From contig NC_135073.1 in NCBI RefSeq assembly GCF_051401765.1, positions 5,332,001 through 5,396,000 on the forward strand: 64,000 nucleotides of DNA, in the 5' to 3' direction. Below the pieces are notes generated by a model, which worked only from the letters and a program-made list of their open reading frames with translations, had not been told where the DNA came from and searched no databases. A program made the translations under genes and the position numbers. The DNA comes from Calliopsis andreniformis. Its lineage: Eukaryota; Arthropoda; Insecta; Hymenoptera; Andrenidae. The number at the start of each line of letters is the position of its first letter. Within the stretch, counting starts at the first letter, position 1. Shown here piece after piece: positions 23,526 through 36,650 of the stretch.

Positions 23526-24000
23526 TCGTGCATGTTCGCAGTATAGTTCCTAAAGGGAGTGACGCAAGAAGACTCGCCGAAACGTGAGTAGAAACGCATG
23601 TCTCAGTTCGGTAGACAAGAACAAACGCGATATAGTGTTACTCTTTGCGGTGACTCTTTACACCGCGGCCATTTTTCTGTACGGTCCAGGAAATTCCTTC
23701 TATCGGGATCGCTCGTGCACTTATATTGACACAACACGCGATGCAGCGCAATATCCATTTTGTCTTCGCGCAAGAATCATGACAATATGTATTATTTATG
23801 TATGTTTCCTCGGCGAACGACTTCCAATTGCAACACGAAATTCAGTCTTCAAAGGACACAAACGTCTTTTGACCATAAATCAGATTGCGATTGCATTTCT
23901 AATAGATGGAATGAATTACTATTGAGCACGTTGATGATGAGTTTCCTACGTAGGTAGTCATGATTGAGGTTCAAATAAGATGGTTTAGTATAAAAGGGAC
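23526..24000. other. Possible 3' UTR of the small gene, then mixed sequence
   Basis: Downstream of the TAG the sequence is CpG-richer to about 23800 with a 113-codon plus frame (23584-23925) that has Cys/Tyr/Phe-rich composition but no domain. An AACGTGAGT donor-like string lies at about 23580-23588. The nearest poly(A)-signal variant I see is ATTAAA at 24037-24042, too far and too common to prove a 3' end. Confidence 0.3.
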
Positions 24001-24600
24001 AGACGCTACAGATATATAGAACTTTTTGTAGATTTTATTAAATAGTTCATGCAATTCGCATTTATTTTCTTAACTTTTAGCATTATGGTGTGTATCTTTT
24101 TCTGAGCAAAAGCATGTTAAAATTAATAGCAAACAAATACGGAGCAGAAAAAAGGCCCATACAGGTCCATACATTTTCTTAGAACAATTGGCAGTAAATT
24201 GTTATTATTTTAAAAGTTCCATCTTTTCAATCATTGCTGTATCATGAAAGTAAAAAAAGACCAGAACTTGACACATCGGTGAAAAGTAAAATTAAGTAAA
24301 ACTATTACATAGCAATATAATATAGTAAATTGATGAAATCAATGGTTTATTCAAAAATGTAGTAAAAGTCATCAAATAACATAAATTCTCGCGTTAAGAT
24401 ATAGCATCAACTTTACCTAGTAATTAAAATGCTTACAATTTACTAACAAATTTGCTAGCACTTGTTTCCCTAGTCAATGCTACTAAATACTACGACATGC
24501 CTGATTTTTACTAGGCTCCCCAATCCCACCGTCAACGCCTGCCATTTATAAACAATCGTTATTTATCGATCCCAAATACATAACTTCCAAAATAAAGAAA
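24001..24600. other. AT-rich spacer, nothing specific
   Basis: Dense stops, no repeat ends or RNA-gene motifs seen. Confidence 0.55.
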
Positions 24601-25210
24601 AGTTTTTTGCTATTTCATCTGCATTCAATATCGAGGGTAATACGATTTCCCCAACGTGCAATACAAAAGGCAACTACCGAACAGATTCCAGTCTATCGCA
24701 TAGTGCGCGTATGCAGCTACCGCATCGTTGAACTAAACCCCAGCGAGTTAAATCGAGTTTGCGATGTAACAGCCGCGGGTCGACCGATCTCCGCACGAGA
24801 TTGGACCCTGTAATTCAGTGGACCGATATTTATGATATTTATTGGCTGACCAGAACAATGGATCGATATTGTTTTTCGATTGGCCCGTTCTTTGTGTTCA
24901 CGTGCTTACACCGTATGCACGGAACGTTTCTTCCTTCCCTTTGTGCACGTCACTGTGTTCGTGAGGTACACGTGTACGGAAAGTCGTCCGTGAAACCGTG
25001 ATCGCAGGCAGCCGTGGTCTTTATGCGAACGAACATAAATAATATTTAATATGACAGAGAGAGAAGCGGCACCGCTTTGTGCGATATATTTGGTATAGAA
25101 ATGTCACCGATCGCGTATCTTACTCCCGAGCGAGGAGATCGTGATCGCGCTGTATTTCCTTGGCGGATTGCTTGTTGAAAAATTGTCAAAACTATTTCCC
25201 CTACGTTTTC
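24601..25210. other. CpG-rich island
   Basis: CG-dense with two overlapping plus frames (24607-24813, 24759-25001), no domain and no splice support. AACCGTGATCGCAGGC and GATCGCGTATC-type segments recall the other islands. The flank to 25660 is AT-rich and empty apart from a low-complexity 75-codon frame. Confidence 0.4.
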
Positions 25211-25660
25211 TGCACTCGTGAAAAATAGTGAGAAAGATTTAAAGCGATTTCATGTATCATGTGATGCACGTATCTATGGGAAAAATGTGTAGAAGAGTAT
25301 CTTTAAGAAATAAACTTTTTATTTTAAGAAGTAGAATTTTAGTCATGATAATAAATTTTATCTACATCTGTGTAACGCGAATTTTTAGCCATCTACGTAC
25401 AGTGAGTCACGAATTTCTTATTTACATATTCAAATTCTACAGATGTTGTACTTTTTGTGTTAAAATTCAGGAAATTTGAAATTGGAAATAGTCAAATGTA
25501 ATATCTGAAAACAAGGTAGATTAAAAAGAAGGTTCACCTATTAGTTTCTGTACTTAATTGACCCTTTAAATATACTTAAACGAATTTGCGATTCGTTACA
25601 CACACTACAACTAAAGTGTACAAGACCTGACAGAACTTTTACGTTTATTCAACCCATTCA

Positions 25661-26590
25661 AGTTAGCATCTAGGTCCGCAACCTTTCGCAGGAAGCGATC
25701 CCAAGAAGCAATGGCTCCAGCGATCTCGTTGTTCGTCGAGTCTCCGATCGGTCCAGATCGGATTCACAGTCTACAGCGGAAACAAAAGACACGTATCGTC
25801 CATTTGAATATCAAATTTGATGCCGCGGCATAGCTCTTTCGTATCGCGTTATCCATAATCGTATTCAAATGAAGATCGCATATGGTATGCTCTTTTAACA
25901 TATCTTACTCGGCTGTCCTACTCTCTCCTACGCCGTCTCTCTCTCCCACCTCACCAGCCGAAGAGGGATGCTGGGCTTCGGTGACGAACAATAAACAATA
26001 AACTATATAATGGTTAAACGCGACAAATACACATAGGTAGTTCTAGGGGCCGAGGTCCCTTTTGCTCGTTGCTGGCGGAGCACAGGGGACGGGCGGTGGA
26101 GAAAGACGCTGGTGGAGGGATCCACATATGCATACAATTGATACAGATATACCATCGTCTTTATATACGCGTCGCGTTATTCTTGCTGCGGTTACACAGA
26201 GTCGGCATAACACGAGGAGAACCGCGCGGAGCGCCTCGGTACCCTACAATACGATAACGCCACTCTCATAGATCCGATATGTAGGCAGCCGAACGAACGA
26301 GATTACCGGAATACGCCGCGCCGTGCTCCGCTTGCGCCGCCGCCTTATTGCGCTGACTATCCGCGACAGGACAGTCTCGTGTACATCTGTTCTTGTCATA
26401 AGGAGTGATTTAAGGCACGACGCCGGCCATTGATCTGCCCGCCTCAGGGATATCGAACGTGTACTCGCCGTGAACTCCGAAAAATTCGAAGAAAATGTTG
26501 AGGAAGGATTATATTAGTAATAGGGGTAGGTAATGGTATTCTGCTGGTTCGGTGTTGTACGAGATGCTTAGCCACGGGTGGGGGAGAACT
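25661..26590. other. CpG-rich island containing a possible terminal exon
   Basis: At 25674-25820 the plus strand has 48 open codons ending in TGA. An acceptor-like CCTTTCGCAG ends at 25691, after which the translation is Ser/Arg/Asp rich (it includes DLVVRRVSDRSRSDSQSTA). No family is recognised and the polypyrimidine tract is weak, so exon status is only a possibility. From 25910 to 26420 the sequence is CpG-rich with overlapping frames 26062-26271 and 26069-26257, which I read as compositional. Confidence 0.3.
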
Positions 26591-29220
26591 TAATATTAGA
26601 GTTGCAGAGTTTAATGCATATCTATTTTTAACTGTGTGTTGAAATTGTAAAGTAACGTTTATATGTGCATATATTTTTTGTTGGTAACATCTAGCTTTAA
26701 TTGGAAAAGGTAACGTTTATACAAAATAAAATGGGTATAATTTGATTTGTACTAATACTCTGTAGATCTAGCGTCAAGGGATGATGCTAGGTGATGCAAT
26801 TAGATAGAGACTAACGGAATTCGAGATTAAGTTCTGTTTATTAGTAATAAGCGTTTAAAAATTAGTGAAATCCGTCTGAAACATGACAAAGCGAATGGCT
26901 TTAATGTCAGCGCGAAATTCGTGATAGGAGTCAGACCATGAGAAAGCAGTGATTGTCGTAGTCATATTAGGGTCAACAGTCGTAGAATTCCACCCCAGCT
27001 GTGTGAAGTGAGTGTACCCTTACATCAGTGTTTATGTCAGTCACTGCTTGCTTTAAATACTGCAAATTAACAAACAAAAGCTCAGACGCTGTTTTGTTAT
27101 CATTGTTCAATTTTTATCTGATTTCGACGTATGACGTCTAGGATCACCCTTTCAATTTTCTGTCACCAGTAATCGTGCATAATAGAGTTATAGAGAGAAC
27201 GATTTCTAATCTTTTCATTTCTTAGAGTTTTCATGTGATATTACTAGATTAATCTATTAAATTACATTTATTCAGCGCATTAAAAACTTAAACTTTTCTC
27301 TATCATTGATTATACTGATTAGATTTCACAAAGCAAACAGAATAAATTATGTTTTTACTCTGCTATTACTCTTTAGTTTCTTTCAACTCAATTGTATCTC
27401 TATCATTACTAAAATCTTCACATATTTTTAGAAAAATATGAGAAAATTGTTACTAATACTTGTATTTCTCTTCTACCAATACGGTTTTATTTGTGTGTTA
27501 TATGTTAATTAGAATTGTTAAGTGCATAAAAGGGTCTCGAAAGAGTTCTAACAGGATTAAACTTCTCCTCGCTGGTATCCTACACTTTTTCATACATGAA
27601 AGTGATTTTTATGTGCTATAGAATAATGTTTTAAGTATATGTATAGCTCTTGAATGAGCTATAACTAACCTATCATAATGCCAACCTAAACATGAACTAA
27701 ATTTTATGACTATTATGTATCCTGAAGCAAGGACGTCGACAACGTTACAATTTCTTTCGATTCAATCTCATTGCCAGAGTAACCTGTTAACTACTAGTAT
27801 ACTCTCTTGAAGAGGTTTCATGCCGTGTTTCATGTATGTAGAGGAACTAGTTCAAGTGTATTTTCCTTAAGCAATATAGATGGAATATACGTAAATGTAA
27901 GCTAGCATATCACGCAACAGGATAACCAGTTCTGTCTGATTTGTGGCTATTCCTAGACGATCTAGTTGAGATAGCAATGTGACACTGAAGCTTGTTATAT
28001 AGCAAAGCAAGTTGAACGAGTGTCGTCCTAAATGTCAACGTCAACGTCAGTCAACAGATCAATTGGTGGAGATCATGATATCTTATGTACTTCTTTCCAT
28101 GGAAAACTAATATCTTCATCATTAGCATGCTCTGTTCGCTTTGAAGCAACATTGTAGGTACTGGTTGAAATCCTCGCCTTCAAGTGACCAGTCTGGATAC
28201 TGTTATACATAGAAGCATTGTCTAGTTCTGAACTAAATTTACTATGATCTTAAAACAACTCGAAAAGGTTGTTTCTTGTAGTTATTCGTATACAAACTTG
28301 AATTTTTACCCGACGCTCTTTTTCAGCTTCTCTTTTGGTCCATCTACCGTAGTTTTGTAATGATTATACATAAATGACCGTTTATTTTCGCTGTTTGCTT
28401 ACTTATACCATTTTTCAACGTGAAACATTCTCTGCGTTACTCCTGTAGAACTTAATTCTCCGCCAAAAGGGTAAAAAATATTTACAACTTACGAGATGTT
28501 CATTTAACGAAGCATAAATAGAAAGAACTGAATAAACGTTCCCGTAGTATCTTCATGTCTCGGTTACAAACATGGCGTAACATGAGTCTTATTATTTCAG
28601 CAGCTGGAATAAATACACGAATGTAATTAGACGAAAAATTAATTGAGCTTACGAATAGGATGTACTCAGACCAAAGTATGATATTGTTTGTGATGTGACG
28701 AACATAATAATAGTATCTACAATATGAATATTTTGAGCGATATTTATTAGGTATTATAAAATATACCACTAACACTATTAGGTATTATAAAATATTTCAA
28801 ATATACTAATATAAATTTGAATTCTATTTTCCACTCTAACGATTTGGTGCAGAGTTAAGGTAGTTGAGTTACTTTGGAGCATGTCTTTGTCATTCGAAAT
28901 ACGCTTGTACGTATTTACTTCTTGCACACATACTTTGACTTTAAAGTGTAAATAGATAGTAATTACATCTTATGTCACTTCCAAGACCCTTCTATATAAC
29001 AGTTGAAATTAATACATCACATAAATAGAGTACATATAACAGAAAATTTCAGAAAGCTTAACAAATCGTTGAAAGTGGTACAAATATGATTGGATTGAGG
29101 AGAACCAAAGGGCTAAGTTACTTAAAATCCAGTTTATGAAAAATAATTTAATAAATCATAGGCTACTGAACTAGTATTCAATCGCCTCTAGCTAAATTCC
29201 TCTCATTGAGCATTTAACCC
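26591..29220. other. Long AT-rich spacer with minor repeats
   Basis: No gene seen in about 2.6 kb. At about 28025-28050 GTCAACGTCAACGTCAGTCAAC is a short 6-base tandem. At 28745-28795 a 20-base unit, TATTAGGTATTATAAAATAT, occurs twice exactly with an 11-base spacer (period 31). The 91-codon minus frame over this repeat is Ile/Tyr rich and not credible. The rest is featureless. Confidence 0.55.
28745..28795. repeat. Exact 20-bp direct repeat, period 31
   Basis: Copies at 28745-28764 and 28776-28795 are identical, separated by ACCACTAACAC. This is most simply a recent local tandem duplication. No terminal inverted repeats flank it. Confidence 0.85.
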
Positions 29221-29830
29221 AACAATAAGAGCGCTCTTACTGTCCCTACTATACACAGACACAGTACAATAATTCCTAACATATTGCTTCATCAGCGCAA
29301 TAGGGACTTTAGTGTTTCAAAATCGTGTTCCACAGTATCCTAAACCTTTTTGTTCTCGTACTATGCCACACGTTTACATTTCACCGTGTACCGGGCTTTC
29401 AGACAGTTTGTAAGGTTGTAACCCGTGGATGTTTAAAGCCAGTACCACATTGGTGTCTCTATATTCGGTCGTCAGGGCTACTCGTTATGTATCAGTGTCC
29501 ACGTATGAACGTCAGAGGAAGGGCACACACGAAAGCGAGGCTAGGTCCGAGAACGAGGTGCTTGCATTGTTGCAGATCCATTGTTAAACTCGAGTCAGAG
29601 GAAAGGTAGGCCTGGCTACGCTGGTACCGCCTACCAGAATGATCCCGACGTGAAAGGACTTGACCATCCTCGCTTTGCCCCACCAGCGGCACTCTGATCC
29701 TGCACACTGCTTCGCGTCGGTGACTTCCACCGCGTTTTTCCTCTGTTAATTCTTCGACCGTGCTGGCTGACTCACCTGTCATGAGAGTGTCAACCACTCT
29801 CAAGCTTGTTAAAGCTCGGTGTATGAATAA
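29221..29830. other. CpG-rich island with a consensus splice-donor-like site on the minus strand
   Basis: A 124-codon minus frame (29492-29866) and a 94-codon plus frame (29325-29609) overlap. On the minus strand CATGACAG|GTGAGTCAG (about 29765-29781) is a perfect donor-like string, but no acceptor with a polypyrimidine tract is evident at a sensible distance upstream and no domain is recognised. One such 9-mer is expected by chance in a window this size. Confidence 0.35.
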
Positions 29831-30570
29831 TGTATGAATTCTTGACCCAAACCATGTTTTTTTCAAAATAATTACCCTTGTTCTTTTTAATAAGATTATA
29901 CAATTTTCTCTGTTTTATGGATGATTTTGAACAAAGTAGTACAATCAAAATGGTTAGAGAAGTTGTGCAGTTTTTATATACCAATTGAAGTATAATTACA
30001 GTAATTCAATTTGTCATTATATGATGCATGAATTGTGAACTCAATTAGATCAGAATTTGAAAGAATGAATGTATCTTTGTTCTTATAGTTTCTTAATTTA
30101 AAGATGTGCTTAAGAATTATAACTCCTGCTGAAACTTTATTATGTATTATTGTTAATAATATGCTGTTATAAAACTCTAATTGAAGATTGAAACCTTCAG
30201 ACATTTATCCTGTATGTCCTACTAAAAATGGAACTTCTTGTAGTGAAAGGAGCTTCTGTCAGCATAGTGCACTACCTGTCAAAAGTTAAAATTAGTTACG
30301 TGCCAATTCTTATTAAGTTATTTTACATACCAAAATAAATTCGAATTTATTACTTTAGAAAATTACAATTAAAATGTTCTTCATTCAAATATAATGGATT
30401 ACATTGACACAATTATTTATTGTTACTTAAACTGTGCCTTTAACAAGGTAACCCTCATCTTTCCTAATCTAAACATTAAATACTGTACATGAGATAATAT
30501 CCCTGGATATTTGCTCCAAATAGTACCAACAGTTTCCTCACATCAGATGTAATATTTTTTCACTAGCGTT
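29831..30570. other. AT-rich spacer, nothing specific
   Basis: Two minus-strand frames of 64-76 codons are Ile/Asn/Tyr rich and low-complexity. No other structure. Confidence 0.55.
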
Positions 30571-31560
30571 ACATTTCTCATTGTCCGCGTGAATCACACG
30601 TTCCACGAGGTCATCCGAAGACCACTTTCAAGAATGAGAATCACAGGTTCAGTTCGTAGCCTTTATTCCGTTGTCCTCTTTTTTCCGTGCCCCACAACCA
30701 GGATTTTTCCCTTCGTTCACCATCTGCACTACCCTTTTGTGCAGCTCTCTACCCTCTACCTTCACATCGCACGTATCACTTTGTTCTTCTTGCAGTTTCC
30801 TTGCTCTCTGCTCCTTTTGTATAGGTCATTTGTGTGATTATACTCACGTATGTAAAGACAAAGTCAAACATAATTTGTAATGACATTATTTAGCTACTAC
30901 TCTACTCTTATTCTACTCTTATTCTATTGCCATTGAAACTCACGATTTCTCGCCTGTAATGTATAAAGTCCAATCTCTTTACAGCTTTTTAGAAGGCTCA
31001 GATTCGACGAGCTTTCCATTTGCATAGATTTCAAAGGGAAACTCAGCGTTGAAACTCTATCCGAGAGAGTTCAAGATTTCTTTATCCTCTATCGGAACGA
31101 AGCAATAATTGTCCAAGAAGACATATTCCGATAGATTCTGAAGGGGCCACGAATCAAGACCCTACACTGTGTCGAATCACTCATGAAGGCGGCAGTATTC
31201 TTTACGCGGGGAAATGTATACGTCTCTGAAGTTGTTGGCCTGTAACGAATAGCCGGCATTAGTTAACAAGATATCAAAAGGATAGCCCGAGCCAGGCCAC
31301 CAAGGCACCAGGACCCCACCCAGCTGATGCCCGGTGTAACGTCAGGAACGAAACTCTCTCTACCGAACACAATGCCTCGAACCTGAGACTCTATCGCGAT
31401 ATCATCCGGTTATAAATTGGAACACAGCTTCGCCCTGGCATTATGATGTCTCTAATATGTCTTTTTCCACGCTGGCCACTGACCGGTCCATCTCCCAGTC
31501 GATCACTGGTTCCTGGTGTATTTAAATATGTGCCCGATCGTTGCTTATTCGCTAGCTTCG
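30571..31560. other. Pyrimidine-rich patch, an 11-bp tandem and a GC-balanced candidate regulatory block
   Basis: From 30590 to 30830 the plus strand is T/C-rich, giving overlapping low-complexity frames. At 30901-30922 the 11-base unit TCTACTCTTAT is repeated twice exactly. From about 31140 to 31560 the sequence becomes GC-balanced with no long frame, containing GGCATTAGTTAACAAGATATC and GCTGATGCCCGGTG-type segments. This looks like a candidate conserved non-coding element. Confidence 0.4.
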
Positions 31561-32520
31561 GAGAAATATGAAGTATCTAACTGATACTGGATGCTGGGAC
31601 ATAGGAAACTAAAGATCTAGAACCTCAACTAACAGCGACAAATATATAGCTAAATTTGTAAACTCAAAGAAAACTGTAAATCAATAACAGCTATTAGCTA
31701 TTTATTAAAAAAAAAAAATCTCTAAAAACGCGATGTCTCACGCGTTCGAACAGTCCCAACAGACTTTCAGGAATATTTATGGACAATCCAGAGGTGCAAG
31801 ATCCTCGACCTCTTCCGCCGACCAGAAATTATTCAAAATCCTTCCTCGTGAGACTGCTCGAGATAAATAACGTTTGCTTCCTCCTCTTCTTCTTTCGTCC
31901 AAGCGCTCTCCCACCTCTGTCGAGTGTATCGTGTGGGTGAATTCTTGGGGCTCTCCGTTGTTGGATGTTTAACATAACACGGGCAATCATTTATGCGTGG
32001 CGCGCTGGACAGCGACCCCATAATTTAGACCAGTGGGCAGAACTAGCCTGCAGCATTACCCTGCGATTGGTCCCATACGGGGTGTATCTCCGTAACCTTG
32101 TACTTGAACGCCTCTCCAAGCACACTTCACTCTCGTACGCGCTCGGCGATTCTTTTCGAGAGGTCGTTACTCTGTTTCAATCCTACGGCTACTATAACGC
32201 TACAAATCACTTTGGAGTAGAGGGATACAGTATGCGTTGACAACTCGCGAAAACTGGTCAACTATTATTTTCCGACATTTTTAACATTATCAACTTCATA
32301 TAGTGTTATTTAAAAACCACACGGTACTCTGTAAAATTTTATAGGATTCTTGCCCGATTTTCTAATATATCTTAATAGAATTCCGTGGATTAATTTAATG
32401 AGCACTGTTGCTTTAGTTTTCCAGTATGACAAGATTAATTTTGCTGTCAAAAGTCCTGTACCCTATAACAATGTATTTAATTTTGTAGGAAAATCCTATT
32501 CAAGATTTCTCAGAACGTTC
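31561..32520. other. AT-rich DNA with an island at about 31730-32240
   Basis: A 12-A run lies at 31707-31718. The island has a 91-codon plus frame (31965-32240) with mixed, unbiased composition and an opposing minus frame (31833-32021). I see no domain, and no acceptor precedes its ATG. It is the more protein-like of the unsupported frames here, but evidence is lacking. Confidence 0.35.
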
Positions 32521-33110
32521 CTTTAGATTGACAAACTTCTTCATTTGTCTCGAGCCGGTACACCCATTTACGAGGAATCGAAGAGCTAGCACGGAACACG
32601 TTTTTCATGGGCGTCTTTTAAAAAGTCACTGTGTATATCGAGAAGGCCCTATATATGTATGTAAGCATCGCAAGGCCCCCCACGGCGGGATAAAGCCAGC
32701 CTCCACGACAGTAGCCGTGTACACCGTGGGTTAGACAATGCCGCTCGCATTAATACACTTCATATTAGTCCGTTTTAATGCGTGTTTGTCGGCCATTGTG
32801 AATGAGCGACACTGTTTATCACCGACCCCCGTATGGCCCCTACCCCCTGGGTCGGGGGGCCGCATTTGTCTCGAGTCTACTGGTGATCGGGGGATAACAA
32901 ATCCGTATACGCTGTATCCAGTTCTTCGGGTCCCCGTGTATCTGGTCCAGTTTGAAACATTGTCGCGGTTTTGCGTGAATCCTGAACGTAATATACAAAT
33001 GACAAATTGGCGATGTGATGAAGTAGAAAAATAAATTTTAGACAAGTGGGATATTGAAATAAATTCACTATCTGCTTTTGTTCTAAAATCTTCTGCAGGA
33101 AATTCATAAC
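32521..33110. other. CpG- and G-rich island
   Basis: Includes CCCCCTGGGTCGGGGGGCC around 32842-32860. Conflicting frames are open on both strands (32731-33045 minus, 32738-33034 plus, 32877-33107 minus). No domain recognised. Confidence 0.4.
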
Positions 33111-33840
33111 TATAGTATTACGTTGTTGTACACTTGGTTTTATATTTGCTATAACTTAAAATTAATTCGAATTCGAATTTTTTTATGTACAGTTTTATTC
33201 ACATTTTTAATAACATTAAAGTGGGTATGAGTACTACTACTTAAGGCATCTACTGTTAGTAAGTTGACCTCAACAATGAATCTTGCATTACAGACTTGTT
33301 AGTGGACTACGAATCTGTATCAGACATACTTGAATTTGAATTGTCAAATGTTGTCAACTGTTATTTAGAGTTTAATTTGTTCGCTGTACTAATGATAATA
33401 GTGCAGAAGGACACTAGAAGTGTAAGAAAAACTGGCATTGTAACGAGGGCTTCCTAAAACCCATACTTTTTTTTTACTATCATGACAAACTGCATATTTA
33501 TTCTGAAAAATTGTTTCAATAGGAACTTCCGGATATCAGACTCAAATGTATATTCCTACTAATAATAAATACCTACTTGATTTTCTGTGTATTTTAATGG
33601 CGAATGAGAATTGAGGAATTTATTTCCTTTAGTATCACTATTATTAATGACCCTTTATCGAAATCTAGTATCTCCGATTAATCAAAATTTCATTCTGTAT
33701 GCGTAAGCATATAATTCCCCTAAAATCTTGTCGTTCGTCCAAGAGATGATCATATTCTCAGTAATACTGCTAAATTACCGTCACACTGTAGAGTAGCCTT
33801 GTAACTCAAAGCCAACTTAGAGTGTAACATTGTAGAAAGC
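33111..33840. other. AT-rich spacer with a 16-bp palindrome
   Basis: AATTCGAATTCGAATT (33164-33179) is perfectly self-complementary. Nothing else is visible. Confidence 0.55.
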
Positions 33841-34110
33841 AGCTAAAATTGTCGTCGGGAACTAATATTAGCAAAGATTAGCAGTGTATCAAACAGTTCA
33901 CGAGTCATCTGCAGCCACGTGAAACAGAAGCTAAGATGAAGAAGAGGAGCAAGGAGGCACGGGACAGAACTGGATAAATATAATACGTTCGCCGATGACG
34001 TTAGGACATCAGCCCCGTCTATGACGAAGCCCGAGTCTACCGACATTATTTCTGGCATTGACTCCCAGCACGGTGTACAATCCACGACACCGTCGCCTTT
34101 CGTGACTCAT
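33841..34110 (-). other. Open minus-strand stretch, possible exon of unknown gene
   Basis: The minus strand is open from 34106 down past 33843. Its first part has mixed, protein-like composition (it includes WESMPEIMSVDSGFVIDGAD) and then turns Leu/Ser-rich low-complexity. A minus-strand acceptor-like GCGTATTTCAG ends at 34116, but an in-frame TGA at 34109-34107 separates it from the open stretch. A donor-like AAC|GTATTA sits at 33987/33986. No family is recognised. Confidence 0.25.
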
Positions 34111-35420
34111 AGGACCTGAAATACGCGTACATGCTCGATGATTATTCAGTCTGCTGCTTCCAGTTCAGAAATTGATTTATTTTAGAATAAAATACATGCT
34201 CAATTGCAGGTGTCTTGGGTGACGCCAGCCAGACTGCTCCAAGCCTAATGCATTGGGATTCATTGGAGGCTGGTTTCAGCGTGGTAGGCCGCGATAAGAA
34301 TTGTCAAATGAAATAGAGAATATATCAGTGAATGGCGAATGCAGCTGCTGTATTCCTTTCATCCTGCATTCGAGTAGTATCGATATCATGGCATCTACAT
34401 TTCCCGTATTTTTCCTCATTTTCGTATGAGTTTGCGTTTCAGCATAGACACATGCGGCTATCTTGCTAGTGGATCAGTTGGTACGATCTATACAAAGGCG
34501 GCTTTGGACGGATCAGTCATACTTACGCTTTGTCGCGAATATAAAGAGTCTCTCTAAGAGTTTATCATGAATACGTAATCGTTAAGCCTTTCATCGTGGT
34601 GCATTTTTGTATCCCTTCGATTTGCAAAGTAATATCAGTAATCTCGATCCGTGGATGAGTAGAAAATTAATGGACCGTCCTGGTTATTTCTATCTCATGG
34701 TAGATTTCACGAGATTTCGAATACGGAGACGAAATGGGTACATGAATTAAACCTGGACTTATTCAAACTCTTTTCGAAAACAGCTATTCTTATTTAGGAC
34801 TTGAATGTGGAGAATATAGATTCAGGCGAGGATGTTTTAAAAATCTTTGGTCGAAATGGAATACCAATTTGAAAGCAGTAAATTACTGTTCTATTCCAAT
34901 TTTTCGTCGAGAATAGCGAATCCTTGAATAAATCTGTGAATTCCGTCGTCCTTGCGCGAAATAATGATCGAACGAGTTGCTCGCGTGTTCCAAAAACAGT
35001 CGTACGATTCGTCGAAAGATTTGCAAGGCAAAGGGAAGACCGCTTCTGTTGCGATGGAACCAACGAGATCAAGAATCACGGCATATACAGCTATATAACA
35101 GCTCGCCGTTCGGCTACGCTGCCAGAATATTAACGCAACCCGTTGTTTGACTATGTGAAACGAACTGCGTTGCGCTAAACAACTGAGCCAATCCCCTTGG
35201 TCGTTCGGATATTTCGTAATTTCGCGCGTATGCTCGACAAGCTTAATCCTATTCCGATGCTTGATGAATCTTGACGCGCTCTTCAAAGACGCCAAAACGC
35301 TTTACGCTTATGCGAGCGATTTCACAGCAAAATTGCCAACAAAATCTGTCTGCTCTGACTTTCTCGTCACATTAAACCCAGCTTGCGACAAGATATCGAG
35401 TCAAAATTCTTCACTACGTG
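34111..35420. other. GC-balanced island series
   Basis: At about 34200-34310 a GC-rich segment contains GCTCCAAGCCTAATGCATTGG with no long frame. From 34900 to 35400 overlapping frames lie on both strands (34891-35295 and 34794-35072 minus; 34924-35133 plus) with no domain. Candidate regulatory DNA; nothing firmer can be said. Confidence 0.35.
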
Positions 35421-36200
35421 GGAACATTTAGTGCGATAGATAGTTTGAAGAATAAGTGTGAGTGGGAGCGTCGAAATTGCTTAGTTTTTGTCTTTTGATA
35501 ATATTTTAAGCGATTTTTTATTTTAACTGCAGTTTGTACTACACTTTCTTAAATTTATTTGTATATTCAGTCATTTTTATGCTGTGGTCATTTTCACTAT
35601 GCTAAAAATATTAAAAATATTATGTGGCAACATACTTGTTCTTACATACAATATGATTGTGGAAATTGTGGAAGAAGCATCATAGTGCTTCTGTGTTTTT
35701 GACTGAATTCTTGAATATGCAATAATCATGTATATTATTGAATATTAAGAATTTGAATAACTTTTTTACACTTAAAGGTTTGATTTACAAGAGAATTTGC
35801 CAAAAAACTGTAATTTTAAGAAATGCTACTTTGCCTGTCAGGCAAAACAATATAAGTCCATTCATGTTAACCAAAATTTATGAAATAGAATTTTATAATA
35901 CAGAATTAAGATTTCATACATTTGATATCCCAAATTAGTGACAATATAACGGAATTAAATTACAGTTTTACTTGACTTATTAATAAATTATATGGTTTAT
36001 TAGTGAAGAGTTCATATCCATCACTGTGAAAGGGGTCAGTAGAATCAGCTAAGGATTCAAGTTGTTTACAAACTGAAAGATTGTCATATGAGAATTGAAA
36101 ATCACGTAACTAGTAGAAACAATCTGTTGACAGTCAAACAAACAATGTTTGACACGAATTCAGATTATTTTTCATACTCAGTTATTGGATCAATCCAATT
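35421..36200. other. AT-rich spacer with a perfect 8-bp-arm hairpin
   Basis: TTTGCCTGTCAGGCAAA (35830-35846) is a perfect inverted repeat around one base. The overlapping 66-codon frame is AT-rich and not credible. Confidence 0.5.
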
Positions 36201-36650
36201 TCAGAAGACTTTTCATTGAAGAGAACGTTATGCAAGAGGTTCAGAGATTTGATAACCGACTTATCAGCCCTTGATCCTCAGGCTTCATCCCACGGCGAAT
36301 GTCGTGTATATCTGAGTGCCTCGGTGAAAATCCTTTATCTTCAAATCGCCAGAGATAATTTGGCCGGTGTAGACACGGCAAATATCTGTACAAGAGATCG
36401 GAATAAGGGTTGGCATGCCGGCTGGCTGGTGATGGTGGAAAATCGGTGCACGAAAGACTACATAGGTTATAGGTGGGGTGGGAGACGGAATCACTAATAC
36501 AGAAGATGTTTGCGAACCTGTTAATAATGCTGCGTTTGCTCGCTGGGGTTATTAGTAATGGCAAACACCTAAATTGTTCTACCGTGGATTAGTAATAAGC
36601 GCAGCTGCGAAGCTATAGCTGTACGAAACTTCCTGACTATTGAAACTCGT
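36201..36650. other. GC-richer island with opposing frames
   Basis: A 93-codon plus frame (36216-36497) and a 107-codon minus frame (36241-36564) cover the same bases. Both have mixed composition, no domain and no clear splice signals. Confidence 0.35.

Noticed and set aside
29492..29866. 124-codon minus frame containing a perfect CAG|GTGAGT donor
   Set aside because: No acceptor or homology accompanies it; one such 9-mer is expected by chance on two strands of a 64-kb window.
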